Below are positions 21,988 to 31,134 of a DNA stretch of 33,545 bases, in pieces. The first letter of the stretch is position 1. Each line of letters begins with the position of its first letter. Source of the DNA: an uncultured Collinsella sp. (lineage in GTDB: Bacteria; Actinomycetota; Coriobacteriia; Coriobacteriales; Coriobacteriaceae); NCBI GenBank assembly GCA_902494195.1, contig CABUSH010000024.1:1-33545 (forward strand), given 5' to 3'. The notes under the pieces were generated by a model, which made no database searches, was not told where the DNA came from, and saw only the letters and a program-made list of their open reading frames with translations. The translations under genes were made by a program, and so were the position numbers.

Positions 21988-22671
21988 CTACTTATCGTCG
22001 GGCTCGGTGACGCGCTTGGTAAACGAGAGCTTGGACTCCTTACCCGTCATGAGCTTTTTGATGTTCGCACGATGGGCCCACACCACAGTAATGCCGATCA
22101 GCGCCATGCAAAACTTAAGTCCGAGGCTGCTGTACGGAAAGACCGCGCAGGCAGCGATGGGAAGACCGATGGCCGCGGCAAGCGAGCCCACCGACACAAA
22201 CTTGGTGATGGCGACGGCCACGATAAACATGCCCAGCAGCGACAGGCCAATAGGCCAGTACCAGGCGAGGATGACGCCCAGACCAACTGCGATGCCCTTG
22301 CCGCCATGGAAGTTGAGGTAGGGCGAGAAGATATGGCCCCACACGGCTGCCAGGCAGATGACGCCGAGCATCCAGTCGCCGGCGGCACCGGGGGCCATAA
22401 TGCTCACGGGGAAGCCATAGCCCAAGTCGGCAATGAGCGGACGCGCGATAAGGACGCAGATGGCGCCCTTAAGGCAGTCGAGCAGCAGCGTGAGCGCGGC
22501 CACCTTGGGGCCGGCCACGCGCAGGGCGTTGGTGGTGCCGATGTTGCCGGAGCCCGCCTTACGAATGTCCGTGTGGTTGAACACGCGGCCCAGGATCAGA
22601 CCAAACGGAATCGCCCCGATAAAGAACGAGACCACGGCGCAGATGGCGGTCAGCAGAATCGGATTATGCAT
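21988..22671 (-). CDS. plsY: Acyl-phosphate:glycerol-3-phosphate acyltransferase
   Basis: The product is 227 residues from the ATG at 22671, an integral membrane protein with about five to seven helices. It shows GSGNIGTTNALR, NFHGGKGIAVGLG and a C-terminal AHRANIKKLMTGKES, which are the three conserved cytoplasmic loops of PlsY. It transfers acyl groups from acyl phosphate to glycerol 3-phosphate, making lysophosphatidic acid. The start overlaps the end of der by eight bases. An AAGGAGC upstream decides it over the longer frame to 22719. Confidence 0.95.
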   Translation of the reverse strand: MHNPILLTAICAVVSFFIGAIPFGLILGRVFNHTDIRKAGSGNIGTTNALRVAGPKVAALTLLLDCLKGAICVLIARPLIADLGYGFPVSIMAPGAAGDWMLGVICLAAVWGHIFSPYLNFHGGKGIAVGLGVILAWYWPIGLSLLGMFIVAVAITKFVSVGSLAAAIGLPIAACAVFPYSSLGLKFCMALIGITVVWAHRANIKKLMTGKESKLSFTKRVTEPDDK

Positions 22672-23998
22672 CCTTTTGCTCCTTCTTCCTAAAGAAGAGT
22701 CGAATGGGTGTGCCAGCAAAGTCGAAGGTCGAGCGCATGCGGTTCTCCACGTAGCGCTGGTAGGTGTCGTTGACCAGATCGCTGTGGTTGACGAAGAACG
22801 TGAACGTCGGCGGGTTGACGCCTGTCTGGGTCACGTAGTGCATACGCAGGCGGCGCTTGCCGTCCACCACGGTATGACCGAACTCGCGCAGGTCGGTGAG
22901 GAACGTGTTGAGGCGCGAGGTGCTGATCTTTTGCGAGCGCGTCTTCTCGGCGGCGTCTACCATTGTCCAGATCTTCTCGACGCTGCGGCCGGTCAGGGCC
23001 GAGATGCGTAGGTACTGGGCCCAGGGAGCCATAACGCCCAGACGGCGGTCGATGGTCTCCATGCAGGCCTCGCGCTTACGGTCGTCGTCGAGCAGATCCC
23101 ACTTGTTGAGCAGCACCACGATGGCGCAGCCGCGCTCGATGGCAAGACCCATGACCTTCTGGTCCTGCTCGGTAACGCCCACGGAGGCGTCGACGACGAG
23201 CAGCGCCACGTCGGCGCGATCGATGGCGCGCAGGCCGCGGACCATCGAGTAGTACTCGATGTTCTCGTACACAGTGCTTTTCTTGCGAATACCCGCGGTG
23301 TCGACCATACGGTAGTGCTTGCCGTTGCGCTCGACGACGGTATCGATGGCGTCGCGCGTCGTGCCGGCAATGTTGGACACGATAGAGCGGTCGGCGCCCA
23401 GGATGCGGTTGAACAGCGAGGACTTACCGGCGTTGGGGCGGCCGATGATGGCGACGTTCAGCGCATCGGGGAACTCGTCGGCGATCTCGTCCTCCTCCTC
23501 GGGCAACAGGGCCACGATATCGTCGAGCAGGTCGCCCGTGCCATGACCATGCAGGGCCGAGAGCGGCGTGGGCTCACCGATGCCAAGCGAATAGAACTCC
23601 CAGATGCTGTCGTTTTCGCGATCGGGGTTGTCGAGCTTGTTCACCAGCAGAAAGACCGGCTTGTCGCAGCGCTTGAGCATACGGGCGACCGACTCGTCCT
23701 CCTCGGTGACGCCGGTGCGGCCGTCGACCACAAACAGGATGACGGCGGCTTCCTCGGCGGCGGCGAGGGCCTGGTCGCGGATGGACGTGGCAAAGACATC
23801 GTCGCTCTTGAGCGGCTCGATACCGCCCGTGTCGACGATTGTGAACTCGCGGCCGTTCCAATCTGCCGTGTGATACGAGCGGTCGCGCGTGACGCCGCGA
23901 GACTCGTGGACGATGGCGTCCGAGGTCTGGGCCAGGCGGTTAACGAGCGTGGATTTGCCCACGTTGGGGCGTCCGACGACGGCGACGATAGGTTTCAT
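22664..23998 (-). CDS. der: Ribosome-assembly GTPase Der (EngA)
   Basis: The 444-residue protein has two GTPase domains in tandem. The first has GRPNVGKSTLV, DTGGIEPL and NKLD. The second has GRPNAGKSSLFNRI, DTAGIRKK and NKWD. A KH-like C-terminal domain follows (RMHYVTQTGVNPPTFTFFVN). It binds the 50S subunit during late assembly. The start at 23998 follows AAAGGAGAG; the frame continues to 24169 without a ribosome binding site. Confidence 0.97.
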   Translation of the reverse strand: MKPIVAVVGRPNVGKSTLVNRLAQTSDAIVHESRGVTRDRSYHTADWNGREFTIVDTGGIEPLKSDDVFATSIRDQALAAAEEAAVILFVVDGRTGVTEEDESVARMLKRCDKPVFLLVNKLDNPDRENDSIWEFYSLGIGEPTPLSALHGHGTGDLLDDIVALLPEEEDEIADEFPDALNVAIIGRPNAGKSSLFNRILGADRSIVSNIAGTTRDAIDTVVERNGKHYRMVDTAGIRKKSTVYENIEYYSMVRGLRAIDRADVALLVVDASVGVTEQDQKVMGLAIERGCAIVVLLNKWDLLDDDRKREACMETIDRRLGVMAPWAQYLRISALTGRSVEKIWTMVDAAEKTRSQKISTSRLNTFLTDLREFGHTVVDGKRRLRMHYVTQTGVNPPTFTFFVNHSDLVNDTYQRYVENRMRSTFDFAGTPIRLFFRKKEQKDA

Positions 23999-24008
23999 CT
24001 GCTCTCCT

Positions 24009-25451
24009 TTAATGGGTAGGGTCAGTGGAAGTGTTAGAGTCTGCGGGCACAATGCCAAGGATGCGCTCCAGGGTATCGAGCAGCTCGTGCGGCATGGTCG
24101 ACACCACATGAACCTCAGCGCCGCGACTGGTAAGGCTTGCGAGTAAATCGTCACGATGATACTCGTCAAGCGTCATGCCGTCAGCGTTGAACATGAGCTT
24201 AGGCACAAAGAGCATAACACCCGACAGATCTTGGGGCAGCTGCTCTAGAATGTCACACGCGACGATGAGGCCGGTCACGTCCACGTTGCCGCCAAAGTAG
24301 CGGTTCTTGATGGCTGTGACGGTGCCGCCGAGACCATGCGGCGACTCCACAAAGCGCGCCACGGTGTCGCGCGCGCTGGCGCCCGAGAGACACAGCAGGT
24401 GCTGGTTGCGCTCGGCGATGCCAACGCGGACGCGGGCCAGACGCTCGGCGTCGGCGGCAAGCACGTCGTCGGTCTCGTCCAGATATGAGCGGATCATGCC
24501 GATGCCGTCGTAGTACTGCGGGTAACCGTCGTAAAAGTCTGCCTCGGGAGGATCGATGCCGGCGTCCAGATAGAACTCGTCGCTCATCTGGAAGGTGTGG
24601 CGGCCAAAGCGCTCATAGGCGCGGTCCTGGAACGGTCGAATCATGGCGATGGTCTCGCGCGCTAGCTCGGGTTTGTCGCTGTAGGACCAGCTAAAACGGT
24701 TCTGATGCTTGGTAAAACCGAGCGGCACAATGCCCAGGCTGGTGATTTGCTCGTGCTCCTCGCAAAAGCGCAGGGTCTTTTCAAGCTCCTCGCCGTCGTT
24801 CATGCCGGGGCATAACACGATCTGCGCATGAATCTCTATGCCGGCGGCCATGATGGCCTCGAGCACATCCATGCCGCGCTGGGCGTTGCGGCCCATCATG
24901 CGGCGGCGGACGTCGGGGCTTACGGCGTGGACCGACACGTTCATGGGGCTCATGTTGCGCTGGATGACGTTTTGCACGTCCTCGTCGGTGAGGTTCGTGA
25001 GCGTGACAAAGTTGCCCTGCAAAAAGCTTAGGCGATAGTCGTCGTCGCGAATATAGAGCGTCGAGCGGCCGCCCTTGGGAAGCATCGTCATAAAGCAGAA
25101 CACGCAGGCGTTCACACAGGTACGCATGCCATCGAAGATAGGGCCGTCGAACTCCAGCCCCCAGTCCTCGCCCGGGAAGCGGTCGAGCTCGACGGGGGTG
25201 ACGCTGTTGTCGCGCGGGTCGAATACCTCCAGCTCGACTATGTCGTCATCTGCCTCCCAGAGCCACACGATCATATCGGTAAGCTGCTCACCGTTGACGG
25301 TGAGCACGCGCATGCCCGGCTCGATACCCACATCCCATGCGGGCGATTCGGGACGCACGTTCTTTACGAGCGCGCCCTCACCCGGCTCGGGGTCGCGGCT
25401 GCGCCCGTAATCGGCCACCTCGGCGGCGTATGCGGGTACGGTCTGGTCCAT
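24009..25451 (-). CDS. DUF512 family radical SAM-like protein with PDZ domain
   Basis: The 480-residue protein begins with a PDZ-like segment (ALVKNVRPESPAWDVGIEPG). Next comes CVNACVFCFMTMLPKG, the CxxxCxxC cluster of this family. Conserved DUF512 blocks follow: YRLSFLQGNFVTLTN, VSVHAVSPDVRRRMMGRN, IHAQIVLCPGMNDG and SLGIVPLGFTKHQ. The reaction is not known. The gene is commonly next to der in Firmicutes and Actinobacteria, as here, and a 4Fe-4S/SAM chemistry is expected. The ATG at 25451 starts right after ispH. Confidence 0.93.
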   Translation of the reverse strand: MDQTVPAYAAEVADYGRSRDPEPGEGALVKNVRPESPAWDVGIEPGMRVLTVNGEQLTDMIVWLWEADDDIVELEVFDPRDNSVTPVELDRFPGEDWGLEFDGPIFDGMRTCVNACVFCFMTMLPKGGRSTLYIRDDDYRLSFLQGNFVTLTNLTDEDVQNVIQRNMSPMNVSVHAVSPDVRRRMMGRNAQRGMDVLEAIMAAGIEIHAQIVLCPGMNDGEELEKTLRFCEEHEQITSLGIVPLGFTKHQNRFSWSYSDKPELARETIAMIRPFQDRAYERFGRHTFQMSDEFYLDAGIDPPEADFYDGYPQYYDGIGMIRSYLDETDDVLAADAERLARVRVGIAERNQHLLCLSGASARDTVARFVESPHGLGGTVTAIKNRYFGGNVDVTGLIVACDILEQLPQDLSGVMLFVPKLMFNADGMTLDEYHRDDLLASLTSRGAEVHVVSTMPHELLDTLERILGIVPADSNTSTDPTH

Positions 25452-25453
25452 GG

Positions 25454-26353
25454 TTAGCGGCAAAGCTCCTTGATGCGCTCGACGGCGCGCTCGATGTGTT
25501 CTTGCGGGGTGGAGGCTCCGGCGGTGATGCCGATGTGGTGAGCATCGGTAAACCACGCGGCCTGGAGCTCGGAAGCTTCCTCGATGTGATGCGTGCACTC
25601 GCAGGCGTCCGCGCAAATCTGCGCCAGGCGGCGGGTGTTGCCCGAGTTCTTGCCGCCCACCACGACCATGCAGTCGCAGCGGTTGGCAAGTGCGGCGGCG
25701 GCCTGCTGGCGCTCACTCGTGGCAGCGCAGATGGTGTTGATCACGCGCAGCTCCTGCACGCGCGGGGTGATAGCAGCCACGACCTCGGCGAGGTTCTGCG
25801 CGGTCTGGGTGGTCTGCACGACGAGGCCTACCTTGCCCTTGAGCGGCAGCGCGTCCGCATCTGCGGCGCAACTCACGACCTGCGCATCGTCGCCGGCGTG
25901 ACCCAGAATGCCCTCGACCTCGGGATGCCCCGGCTCGCCTACGACCACCACGCGGTAGCCCTCGCGCACCAGGCGCTCGGCTGCCATATGGACCTTCTTC
26001 ACGTAGGGGCAGGTGGCGTCGACCACGTTGAGGCCGCGCGTGCGGGCAGCATCGATCACCTGCGGCACCACGCCGTGGGCGCGGATGATCACGGTGCCGG
26101 TTGCGGCGTCGTCCAGGTTCTCGGCCAGGCCAACGCCTGCCTCAGCGAGCTCGCGCACCACGATGGGGTTATGGATGAGCGGACCCAAGGTATGGACCTG
26201 AGTGCACTCCCCTGCCTGCGGCGCGGCGGCCAGCGCCATATCGAGCGCACGCTGTACGCCGTAGCAAGTGCCGGCGTGGGCGGCGATCTCGATGGTAGGC
26301 GCGGTTGCCTGGTCGGATGCAGTCGCGGCAGTGTTCGTAACGTTCTCGCTCAT
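25454..26353 (-). CDS. ispH: 4-hydroxy-3-methylbut-2-enyl diphosphate reductase
   Basis: The product is 299 residues from the ATG at 26353. It carries the three cluster cysteines in AGTCYGVQRA, DATCPYVKKVHM and NTICAATSERQQA. It also has the substrate-binding blocks TLGPLIHNP, RAHGVVPQV and VGGKNSGNTRRL. It catalyses the last step of the MEP isoprenoid pathway with a 4Fe-4S cluster. A frame extends to 26383 inside plsC, but the ATG right after the plsC stop fits better. The N-terminal 20 residues are an unconserved Thr/Ala stretch. Confidence 0.96.
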   Translation of the reverse strand: MSENVTNTAATASDQATAPTIEIAAHAGTCYGVQRALDMALAAAPQAGECTQVHTLGPLIHNPIVVRELAEAGVGLAENLDDAATGTVIIRAHGVVPQVIDAARTRGLNVVDATCPYVKKVHMAAERLVREGYRVVVVGEPGHPEVEGILGHAGDDAQVVSCAADADALPLKGKVGLVVQTTQTAQNLAEVVAAITPRVQELRVINTICAATSERQQAAAALANRCDCMVVVGGKNSGNTRRLAQICADACECTHHIEEASELQAAWFTDAHHIGITAGASTPQEHIERAVERIKELCR

Positions 26354-26355
26354 GG

Positions 26356-27084
26356 CTAGAACCTGCCTGGATGCTCGGCGCAAAGGTCGTCTCGCATGGC
26401 GTAGACGCGGTTCATGGCCTCGGACTCAAACCATTCCAGGCGCTCCGTGCGCTTAAGCCCGGCCGGTGCGTCGGAAAGCGAGACGGCCTTGCCGGCGCGT
26501 ATCCAGCACTTCTTGGGACGCATGATCTTTTTGCCCGAGGGCGTGATGTCGGACCAGCCGCAGATGGCGAGCGGGTTGACGGGCGCCTTGCCCATCTGAG
26601 CGATGAGCGCAAAACCGCCGTGGACCTCGGGCTTGATCTCGCGCGAGCGGATGCGCGTACCCTCGGGGAAGATCAGAACGTCCTCGCCGCGCTGCAGCGC
26701 ATGCTGGGCGGCGCGCAGGCACTTCATATCGGCAGTACCACGCTCCACGGGGATGCCGCCTACGCGGCTAAAGGCCCAGCGCACAATCTTGCTCTTGGCG
26801 AACTCGGACTTAAAGATGGGGCGAATGCGGCGCCCCCCAAAGAACAGCGCCGTCTCCACGGCCAAGAGCTCGGCCATCGAGGTGTGGTTGCAGATGACCA
26901 CGCTTCCGCGGCCTTCCTGGCGCTCAAACAGTAGATCGGCATCCTCGACCTTCCAACGCCACATGAGCTTGGAGAAGGCCCAAAGGATGGCCATGACTAC
27001 GACGACGGTGCCGCGGATGAGCGCTGGGAACTCTGCATAAGGAGCGTTGTAATAATCCTCGGGCGTCTGCTTAAACAGGCGCAT
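26356..27084 (-). CDS. plsC: 1-acylglycerol-3-phosphate O-acyltransferase family protein
   Basis: The 242-residue protein has an N-terminal membrane segment (LIRGTVVVVMAILWAFSKLM) and the acyltransferase blocks CNHTSMAELLAVE, GGIPVERGT and LIFPEGTRIRS. It should acylate lysophosphatidic acid made by PlsY to phosphatidic acid. The first block reads HX4E rather than the usual HX4D, an uncommon but conservative change at a catalytic position. It starts three bases after cmk ends, so it is coupled. Confidence 0.9.
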   Translation of the reverse strand: MRLFKQTPEDYYNAPYAEFPALIRGTVVVVMAILWAFSKLMWRWKVEDADLLFERQEGRGSVVICNHTSMAELLAVETALFFGGRRIRPIFKSEFAKSKIVRWAFSRVGGIPVERGTADMKCLRAAQHALQRGEDVLIFPEGTRIRSREIKPEVHGGFALIAQMGKAPVNPLAICGWSDITPSGKKIMRPKKCWIRAGKAVSLSDAPAGLKRTERLEWFESEAMNRVYAMRDDLCAEHPGRF

Positions 27085-27087
27085 GGG

Positions 27088-27774
27088 TTACCTCCTTTGG
27101 TTGATGAGGTCCTCGATTATCGAGACGACCTCATCGATGGTGTGGGCGGTGGAGTCGACGTGCACGGCGTCCTCGGCGGGCACGAGTGGGGCGACCTCGC
27201 GGCTGCTGTCGAGCTTGTCGCGCTGCTTAAGGGCGTCGAGGGTCTCGTCGACCTCGGTCTCGAGCTGCTCGGACGTGAGCGGCTGGGCATCGTTTTGGTG
27301 GCGCTGAAGCACGCGGCGGCGGGCGCGCTCGCGCGGGTCGGCGGTCAGGAAGACCTTGACCTGCGCGTTGGGGAACACGACGGTTCCGATGTCGCGACCC
27401 TCGGCGACGATATCGCGGTCCTCGGCGGCACGGCGCTGATGGATGAGCATGGCGGCGCGCACGCCCGGGTAGGCCGAGACCTTGGAGACGTTAGCGTCAA
27501 CCTGCGGGGTGCGAATGGCAGCCGAGGCGTCCTGGCCGTCAATGGTCAGGCGCGTGTCCTCGCCGGTACCGTTGGTAAAGCGGATTTCGATCTGCTCGGC
27601 GAGGGCGTCGATAGCCGCCTCGTCGTCTAGATCGATGCCGCGGTCGAGCGCGGCGAAGGTGACGGCGCGATACATGGCGCCCGTGTCGAGCTTGTTAAAG
27701 CCCAGCTGGCGGGCAATCTCCTTGGCGATGGTGGACTTGCCGGAACCGGCGGGGCCGTCGATGGCGACGATCAT
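27088..27774 (-). CDS. cmk: Cytidylate kinase
   Basis: The 228-residue kinase phosphorylates CMP/dCMP with ATP. It begins IAIDGPAGSGKSTIAKEIA-like (P-loop) and has LDTGAMYRAVTFAAL, VAEGRDIGTVVFPNA and LTADPRERARRR with the substrate-binding arginines. Length is normal. It is followed directly by plsC and preceded by rluB 67 bp upstream. Confidence 0.96.
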   Translation of the reverse strand: MIVAIDGPAGSGKSTIAKEIARQLGFNKLDTGAMYRAVTFAALDRGIDLDDEAAIDALAEQIEIRFTNGTGEDTRLTIDGQDASAAIRTPQVDANVSKVSAYPGVRAAMLIHQRRAAEDRDIVAEGRDIGTVVFPNAQVKVFLTADPRERARRRVLQRHQNDAQPLTSEQLETEVDETLDALKQRDKLDSSREVAPLVPAEDAVHVDSTAHTIDEVVSIIEDLINQRR

Positions 27775-27840
27775 GCAATGCTTCCTTTCGGTGGTTGACG
27801 TGCTGGTATGGGACGCGGGCGCTGCGGCTTGGCGGTCTGC

Positions 27841-28818
27841 CTAGCCGGTGTAGCGCTCGCGGTAGGTGTTGCGCTTGGGCGCGGAGCCGTGGCTGCCGTG
27901 GTGACGCGTGCGTGCCGCGGGCGTGCCCTGGGGCTTGCCGCTGTCGCGCTTGGAGCTGGCCTGCTTAGGCGGGATGCCGCCGGCCTTGAGGATTTGCACC
28001 TCGCGGTCGGTGAGCTCGCGCCACGAGCCCTTGGCCACATCCTTGAGCTCCAGGCCGGCAAAGTTGCTGCGATGCAGGCGGATCACCGGGTGGTGGATCT
28101 TGCCCAGCATGCGCTTGACCTGGTTCTTACGACCCTCGCGGATGATGACCTCCACGGCGGTGGTGCCGGGCTTGACGCCCTGCGGAGCCACGGCCTCGGC
28201 TTCGCGAGCGGTGATGACGCGGCAGATTGCCGGCTGGCATAGGCCGTCGTCGAGCTCGATGCCACGACGCAGCGGCGTGAGGTCGCGGTCGGACAGTTCG
28301 CCGTCCACGAGTGCCTGGTAGGTCTTGTAGACGTGTTTGCTCGGGTGCAGCAGGTCCTGCGACAGGTCGCCGTCGGTGGTAAAGAGCAAAAGGCCCGTGG
28401 TGTCGCGGTCCAGGCGGCCCACCGGGAACAGGCCCGGAAATCGGTCGCGGGGAACCAGGTCCGCCACACAGGGACGCTCCTGCGGGTCGCTCATGGTGGT
28501 GAGATAGCCGGTCGGCTTGTAGAGCATCAGGTACACGGCGCCCTGGTCGAGCTTAACGGGCATGCCGTCGACCTCGATATGATCGCGGTCGACATCGACC
28601 TTGGTGCCCAACTCGGTCGCGACCTCGCCGTTAACCGTCACTCGGCCGGCGGTCATCAGGTCCTCCGACCCGCGGCGGCTCGCCACGCCTGCGCGCGCCA
28701 AAAAGCGCTGCAGGCGCATGGTGTGCGGATAGACGGGCTGGGCGTCGGACTTGTGCACATCCGCGTTGGGCGCCGCAGCGCCGGTGCGCATCTCCCCTGT
28801 CTCGTTAGTCTTCGTCAT
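27841..28818 (-). CDS. rluB: 23S rRNA pseudouridine synthase, RluB/RsuA family
   Basis: The product is 325 residues from the ATG at 28818 with GGAGG upstream, overlapping scpB by 14 bases. An N-terminal S4 domain (MRLQRFLARAGVASRRGSED) is followed by the catalytic domain, with VGRLDRDTTGLLLFTTDGDL carrying the nucleophilic Asp and KNQVKRMLGKIHHPVIRLHR. The C-terminal 50 residues are a Lys/Arg/His/Gly-rich tail that probably binds rRNA. RluB in E. coli modifies 23S position 2605; the exact site here is inferred. Confidence 0.92.
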   Translation of the reverse strand: MTKTNETGEMRTGAAAPNADVHKSDAQPVYPHTMRLQRFLARAGVASRRGSEDLMTAGRVTVNGEVATELGTKVDVDRDHIEVDGMPVKLDQGAVYLMLYKPTGYLTTMSDPQERPCVADLVPRDRFPGLFPVGRLDRDTTGLLLFTTDGDLSQDLLHPSKHVYKTYQALVDGELSDRDLTPLRRGIELDDGLCQPAICRVITAREAEAVAPQGVKPGTTAVEVIIREGRKNQVKRMLGKIHHPVIRLHRSNFAGLELKDVAKGSWRELTDREVQILKAGGIPPKQASSKRDSGKPQGTPAARTRHHGSHGSAPKRNTYRERYTG

Positions 28819-29533
28819 GCGTATCCTCCGCAGTGTCGTCGGTGGACAGCGTTTCCTCGCCGCCGACTGCCTCGACATCATCAATATCGGTATCGAGCAG
28901 CTCACGTTCTTCGTCCAGGTCCTCGGCCTGCTCCTCGAGCGTGGACTGAATGCTGCGGCCGCTCAGGCGCTCGCGTATAAACTGGCGCGACTGCTCGTCG
29001 GGGGCAAACTGCTCCAGATCGGGCAGGTCGCGGGTGGAGCGCAGACCGAATTTTTCCAAGAAGGCGTTGGTCGTGCCGTAGATGATGGCCTGACCGCGCT
29101 CGGGGTCGCGGCCGAACTCGCGCACCAGGCCCTTGTCCACGAGCGACGCAATAACGCCGTCGGAGTTGACACCGCGGATGCCCTTGACCACCTCGCGCGT
29201 GACGGGCTGGTGGTAGGCGATAACGGCCAGGGTCTCGAGCGCCGCCTGCGACAGTTTTTGCGTGTCCCAGCTCAGCACATAGGCCTCGACCACATCGTGG
29301 TAGGCGGGGTGCGTGAACAGGCGCCAGCCACCGGCGACCTCGCGCAGCTGAAAGCCGCGGTTGGCCTCCTCATACTCAACTTTGAGCTCGGCCAAAAGCG
29401 ACGCGCACTCGCCGGGGGCGATATCCAGCGCACCTGCCAGGGCGGGTGCGCTCACGGGGTCGCTCGACACCAGCAGCAGCGCCTCGAGGGCTCCTTTGAG
29501 GCTGTTGGCCTCCAGCGTGGAAAGGGTTGACAT
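28805..29533 (-). CDS. scpB: Segregation and condensation protein B
   Basis: The 242-residue protein has two winged-helix domains, with EALLLVSSDPVSAPALAGAL, LKVEYEEANRGFQLREVAGG, LETLAVIAYHQPVTREVVKG and IRGVNSDGVIASLVDKGLVR. These are typical ScpB blocks. It joins ScpA and SMC in the condensin complex on chromosomal DNA. The last 60 residues are highly acidic and unconserved. It lies 11 bp after scpA. Confidence 0.96.
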   Translation of the reverse strand: MSTLSTLEANSLKGALEALLLVSSDPVSAPALAGALDIAPGECASLLAELKVEYEEANRGFQLREVAGGWRLFTHPAYHDVVEAYVLSWDTQKLSQAALETLAVIAYHQPVTREVVKGIRGVNSDGVIASLVDKGLVREFGRDPERGQAIIYGTTNAFLEKFGLRSTRDLPDLEQFAPDEQSRQFIRERLSGRSIQSTLEEQAEDLDEERELLDTDIDDVEAVGGEETLSTDDTAEDTHDED

Positions 29534-29544
29534 GGTTGCCGCTC

Positions 29545-30357
29545 CTATTCGGTGAGCTCGGGGCCCTCGCCGGGCACGTATGCCTCGGCCCCCTCGACTC
29601 GGTTGATGCAGATGGTTCCAAAGATCTCGTCCTGGCTCAGCATGAGCGAGCCGCGCTTGGCGAGTTCGAGCATGGCCAGGAAGGTGACGACGAGCTGCTC
29701 GGTGGTGGCGTCGCCGTCCAACAGCTCGCGGAAGGTGCAGGTTTGATGCGCTATGGTAAAGCGGTCGACCGAGGCCACCGTCAGGTCGAGCGGCACGCGA
29801 TGCGGTGCCACGTGCTCGGCCTCCAGCAGGAAGGTCTGGCGCTTACCGTCCAGGTCGGCGCAGATGACGGCCAGGCCGCGCAGCGTGATGCCGGCCAGGT
29901 AGTCGGGCATAAGGCCCAAAAACTCGGGGTCGGGGCCGGCCACGCGCGGATGCATGCGGCTCTCGGCCTGCATGCGCGCGCCAAGGGCTGCCGCCGCGCC
30001 CTTAAACTGCTTGTAGGCGATCAGGCGCTGGATCAAGACCTCGCGCAGGGCATCGCCGTCAAGCGTGCTGAGCTCCTCAAGGTCTTCGTCGAACTCGTCA
30101 TCGTCGTCATCGACTTTGCGCGGGGCCTCCTGCGGCACCAGAGAGGCGGCCTTGATGTCCAAAAGGGTTGCCGCGACCAGCAAAAAGTCGCTCGCCACGT
30201 CCAGGTCCAGCGCCTCGATGCGCTCGGCCTCGGCAAGGTACTGCTCGGCCACCTCACTGATCGAGATGGCGCCGATATCTACTTTTTGGCGGGTTACCAG
30301 CTGCAGCAGCAGGTCGAACGGTCCGCTGTAGACCTGCGTCGACACGCGATACGACAT
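29545..30357 (-). CDS. scpA: Segregation and condensation protein A
   Basis: The 270-residue kleisin subunit begins YSGPFDLLLQLVTRQKVDIG, followed by ISISEVAEQYLAEAE and DVASDFLLVAATLLDIKAAS, the standard N-terminal SMC-binding part. The C-terminal winged helix has TEQLVVTFLAMLELAKRGSL. An acidic insertion (DDDDEFDEDLEE) separates the two. It bridges SMC heads with ScpB. A ribosome binding site (AGGAGG) is present. Confidence 0.96.
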   Translation of the reverse strand: MSYRVSTQVYSGPFDLLLQLVTRQKVDIGAISISEVAEQYLAEAERIEALDLDVASDFLLVAATLLDIKAASLVPQEAPRKVDDDDDEFDEDLEELSTLDGDALREVLIQRLIAYKQFKGAAAALGARMQAESRMHPRVAGPDPEFLGLMPDYLAGITLRGLAVICADLDGKRQTFLLEAEHVAPHRVPLDLTVASVDRFTIAHQTCTFRELLDGDATTEQLVVTFLAMLELAKRGSLMLSQDEIFGTICINRVEGAEAYVPGEGPELTE

Positions 30358-30441
30358 CTTCGACCTCCTTTGACGGCGCCTTCGCGGCGCGGTTTGGGTG
30401 CATGTTGCGACCGTTTTACACGGTCGACCTGTAAGTTTACC

Positions 30442-31125
30442 TTAGATGCCGGCGATTGCGAAGTTGAGCAGCTGCTCAGCAAGCGGATACACGGTAACGT
30501 CGAAATAGCGGCCGATTACATCGATGCCGGTCCACATAGGCAGCAGGTATAGAACCAGGATGAGTATGGGCATAGCGTATTGCTGCAGACGGTAATAGTT
30601 GTTGAGCGCCGTGCCCTTGAGGAAGGGCACGATGATCGACGAGCCATCAAGCGGCGGAATCGGAATGAGGTTAAAGAACGCGAGCGACAGGTTGACCACG
30701 ATAAACGTGGCGCCGAAGTTCATGATCTGCGACGCCACGGCAAAGGACATGCTGGCGTAGAGATTGCCGTACGTTGCGTGCATGAGGGCGGCCGCGAGGC
30801 ATGCGAGTGCGATGTTCGACGCGGGGCCGGCCACGCTCACCAGGACCTCGTCGCGCTTGGGGTGCTTGAGGTTGTTGAGGTAGACGGGCACGGGCTTGGC
30901 AAAGGCGAACACCGGGCCACCGGCTGCGAGCATGAGCAGTGGCAGGATGATGGTGCCGAACGGGTCGATATGGTTGAGCGGGTTGAGTGACACGCGGCCG
31001 CGCGAACGGGCTGTCTTATCGCCGAGTGCCCAGGCCGCGGCGGCGTGCGCACTTTCGTGGATGACGATGCCCACGATGACGGCGACGGCGCTGGCGAGCA
31101 GGTTCATGATGTAGCTGCTGGACAT
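30442..31125 (-). CDS. Site-2 protease (M50) family metalloprotease
   Basis: The 227-residue membrane protein has about five hydrophobic helices. It carries the zinc motif HESAHAAAAWALGD (HExxH) in the first helix and NLIPIPPLDGSSI (NPxPxPxLDG-type, third zinc ligand) near the middle. It also has SLNPLNHIDPFGT, common in short M50B enzymes. No PDZ domain is present. Such rhomboid-sized S2P homologues are intramembrane proteases of unknown substrates. The gene is eight bases after the small membrane protein. Confidence 0.93.
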   Translation of the reverse strand: MSSSYIMNLLASAVAVIVGIVIHESAHAAAAWALGDKTARSRGRVSLNPLNHIDPFGTIILPLLMLAAGGPVFAFAKPVPVYLNNLKHPKRDEVLVSVAGPASNIALACLAAALMHATYGNLYASMSFAVASQIMNFGATFIVVNLSLAFFNLIPIPPLDGSSIIVPFLKGTALNNYYRLQQYAMPILILVLYLLPMWTGIDVIGRYFDVTVYPLAEQLLNFAIAGI

Positions 31126-31134
31126 GGCGCTCCC

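Noticed and set aside
19228..22692. Plus-strand open frame of 1154 codons
   Set aside because: It is exactly antisense to cysteine desulfurase, rpe, gpsA and plsY, all with clear family motifs. Long antisense frames are common in high-GC coding DNA.
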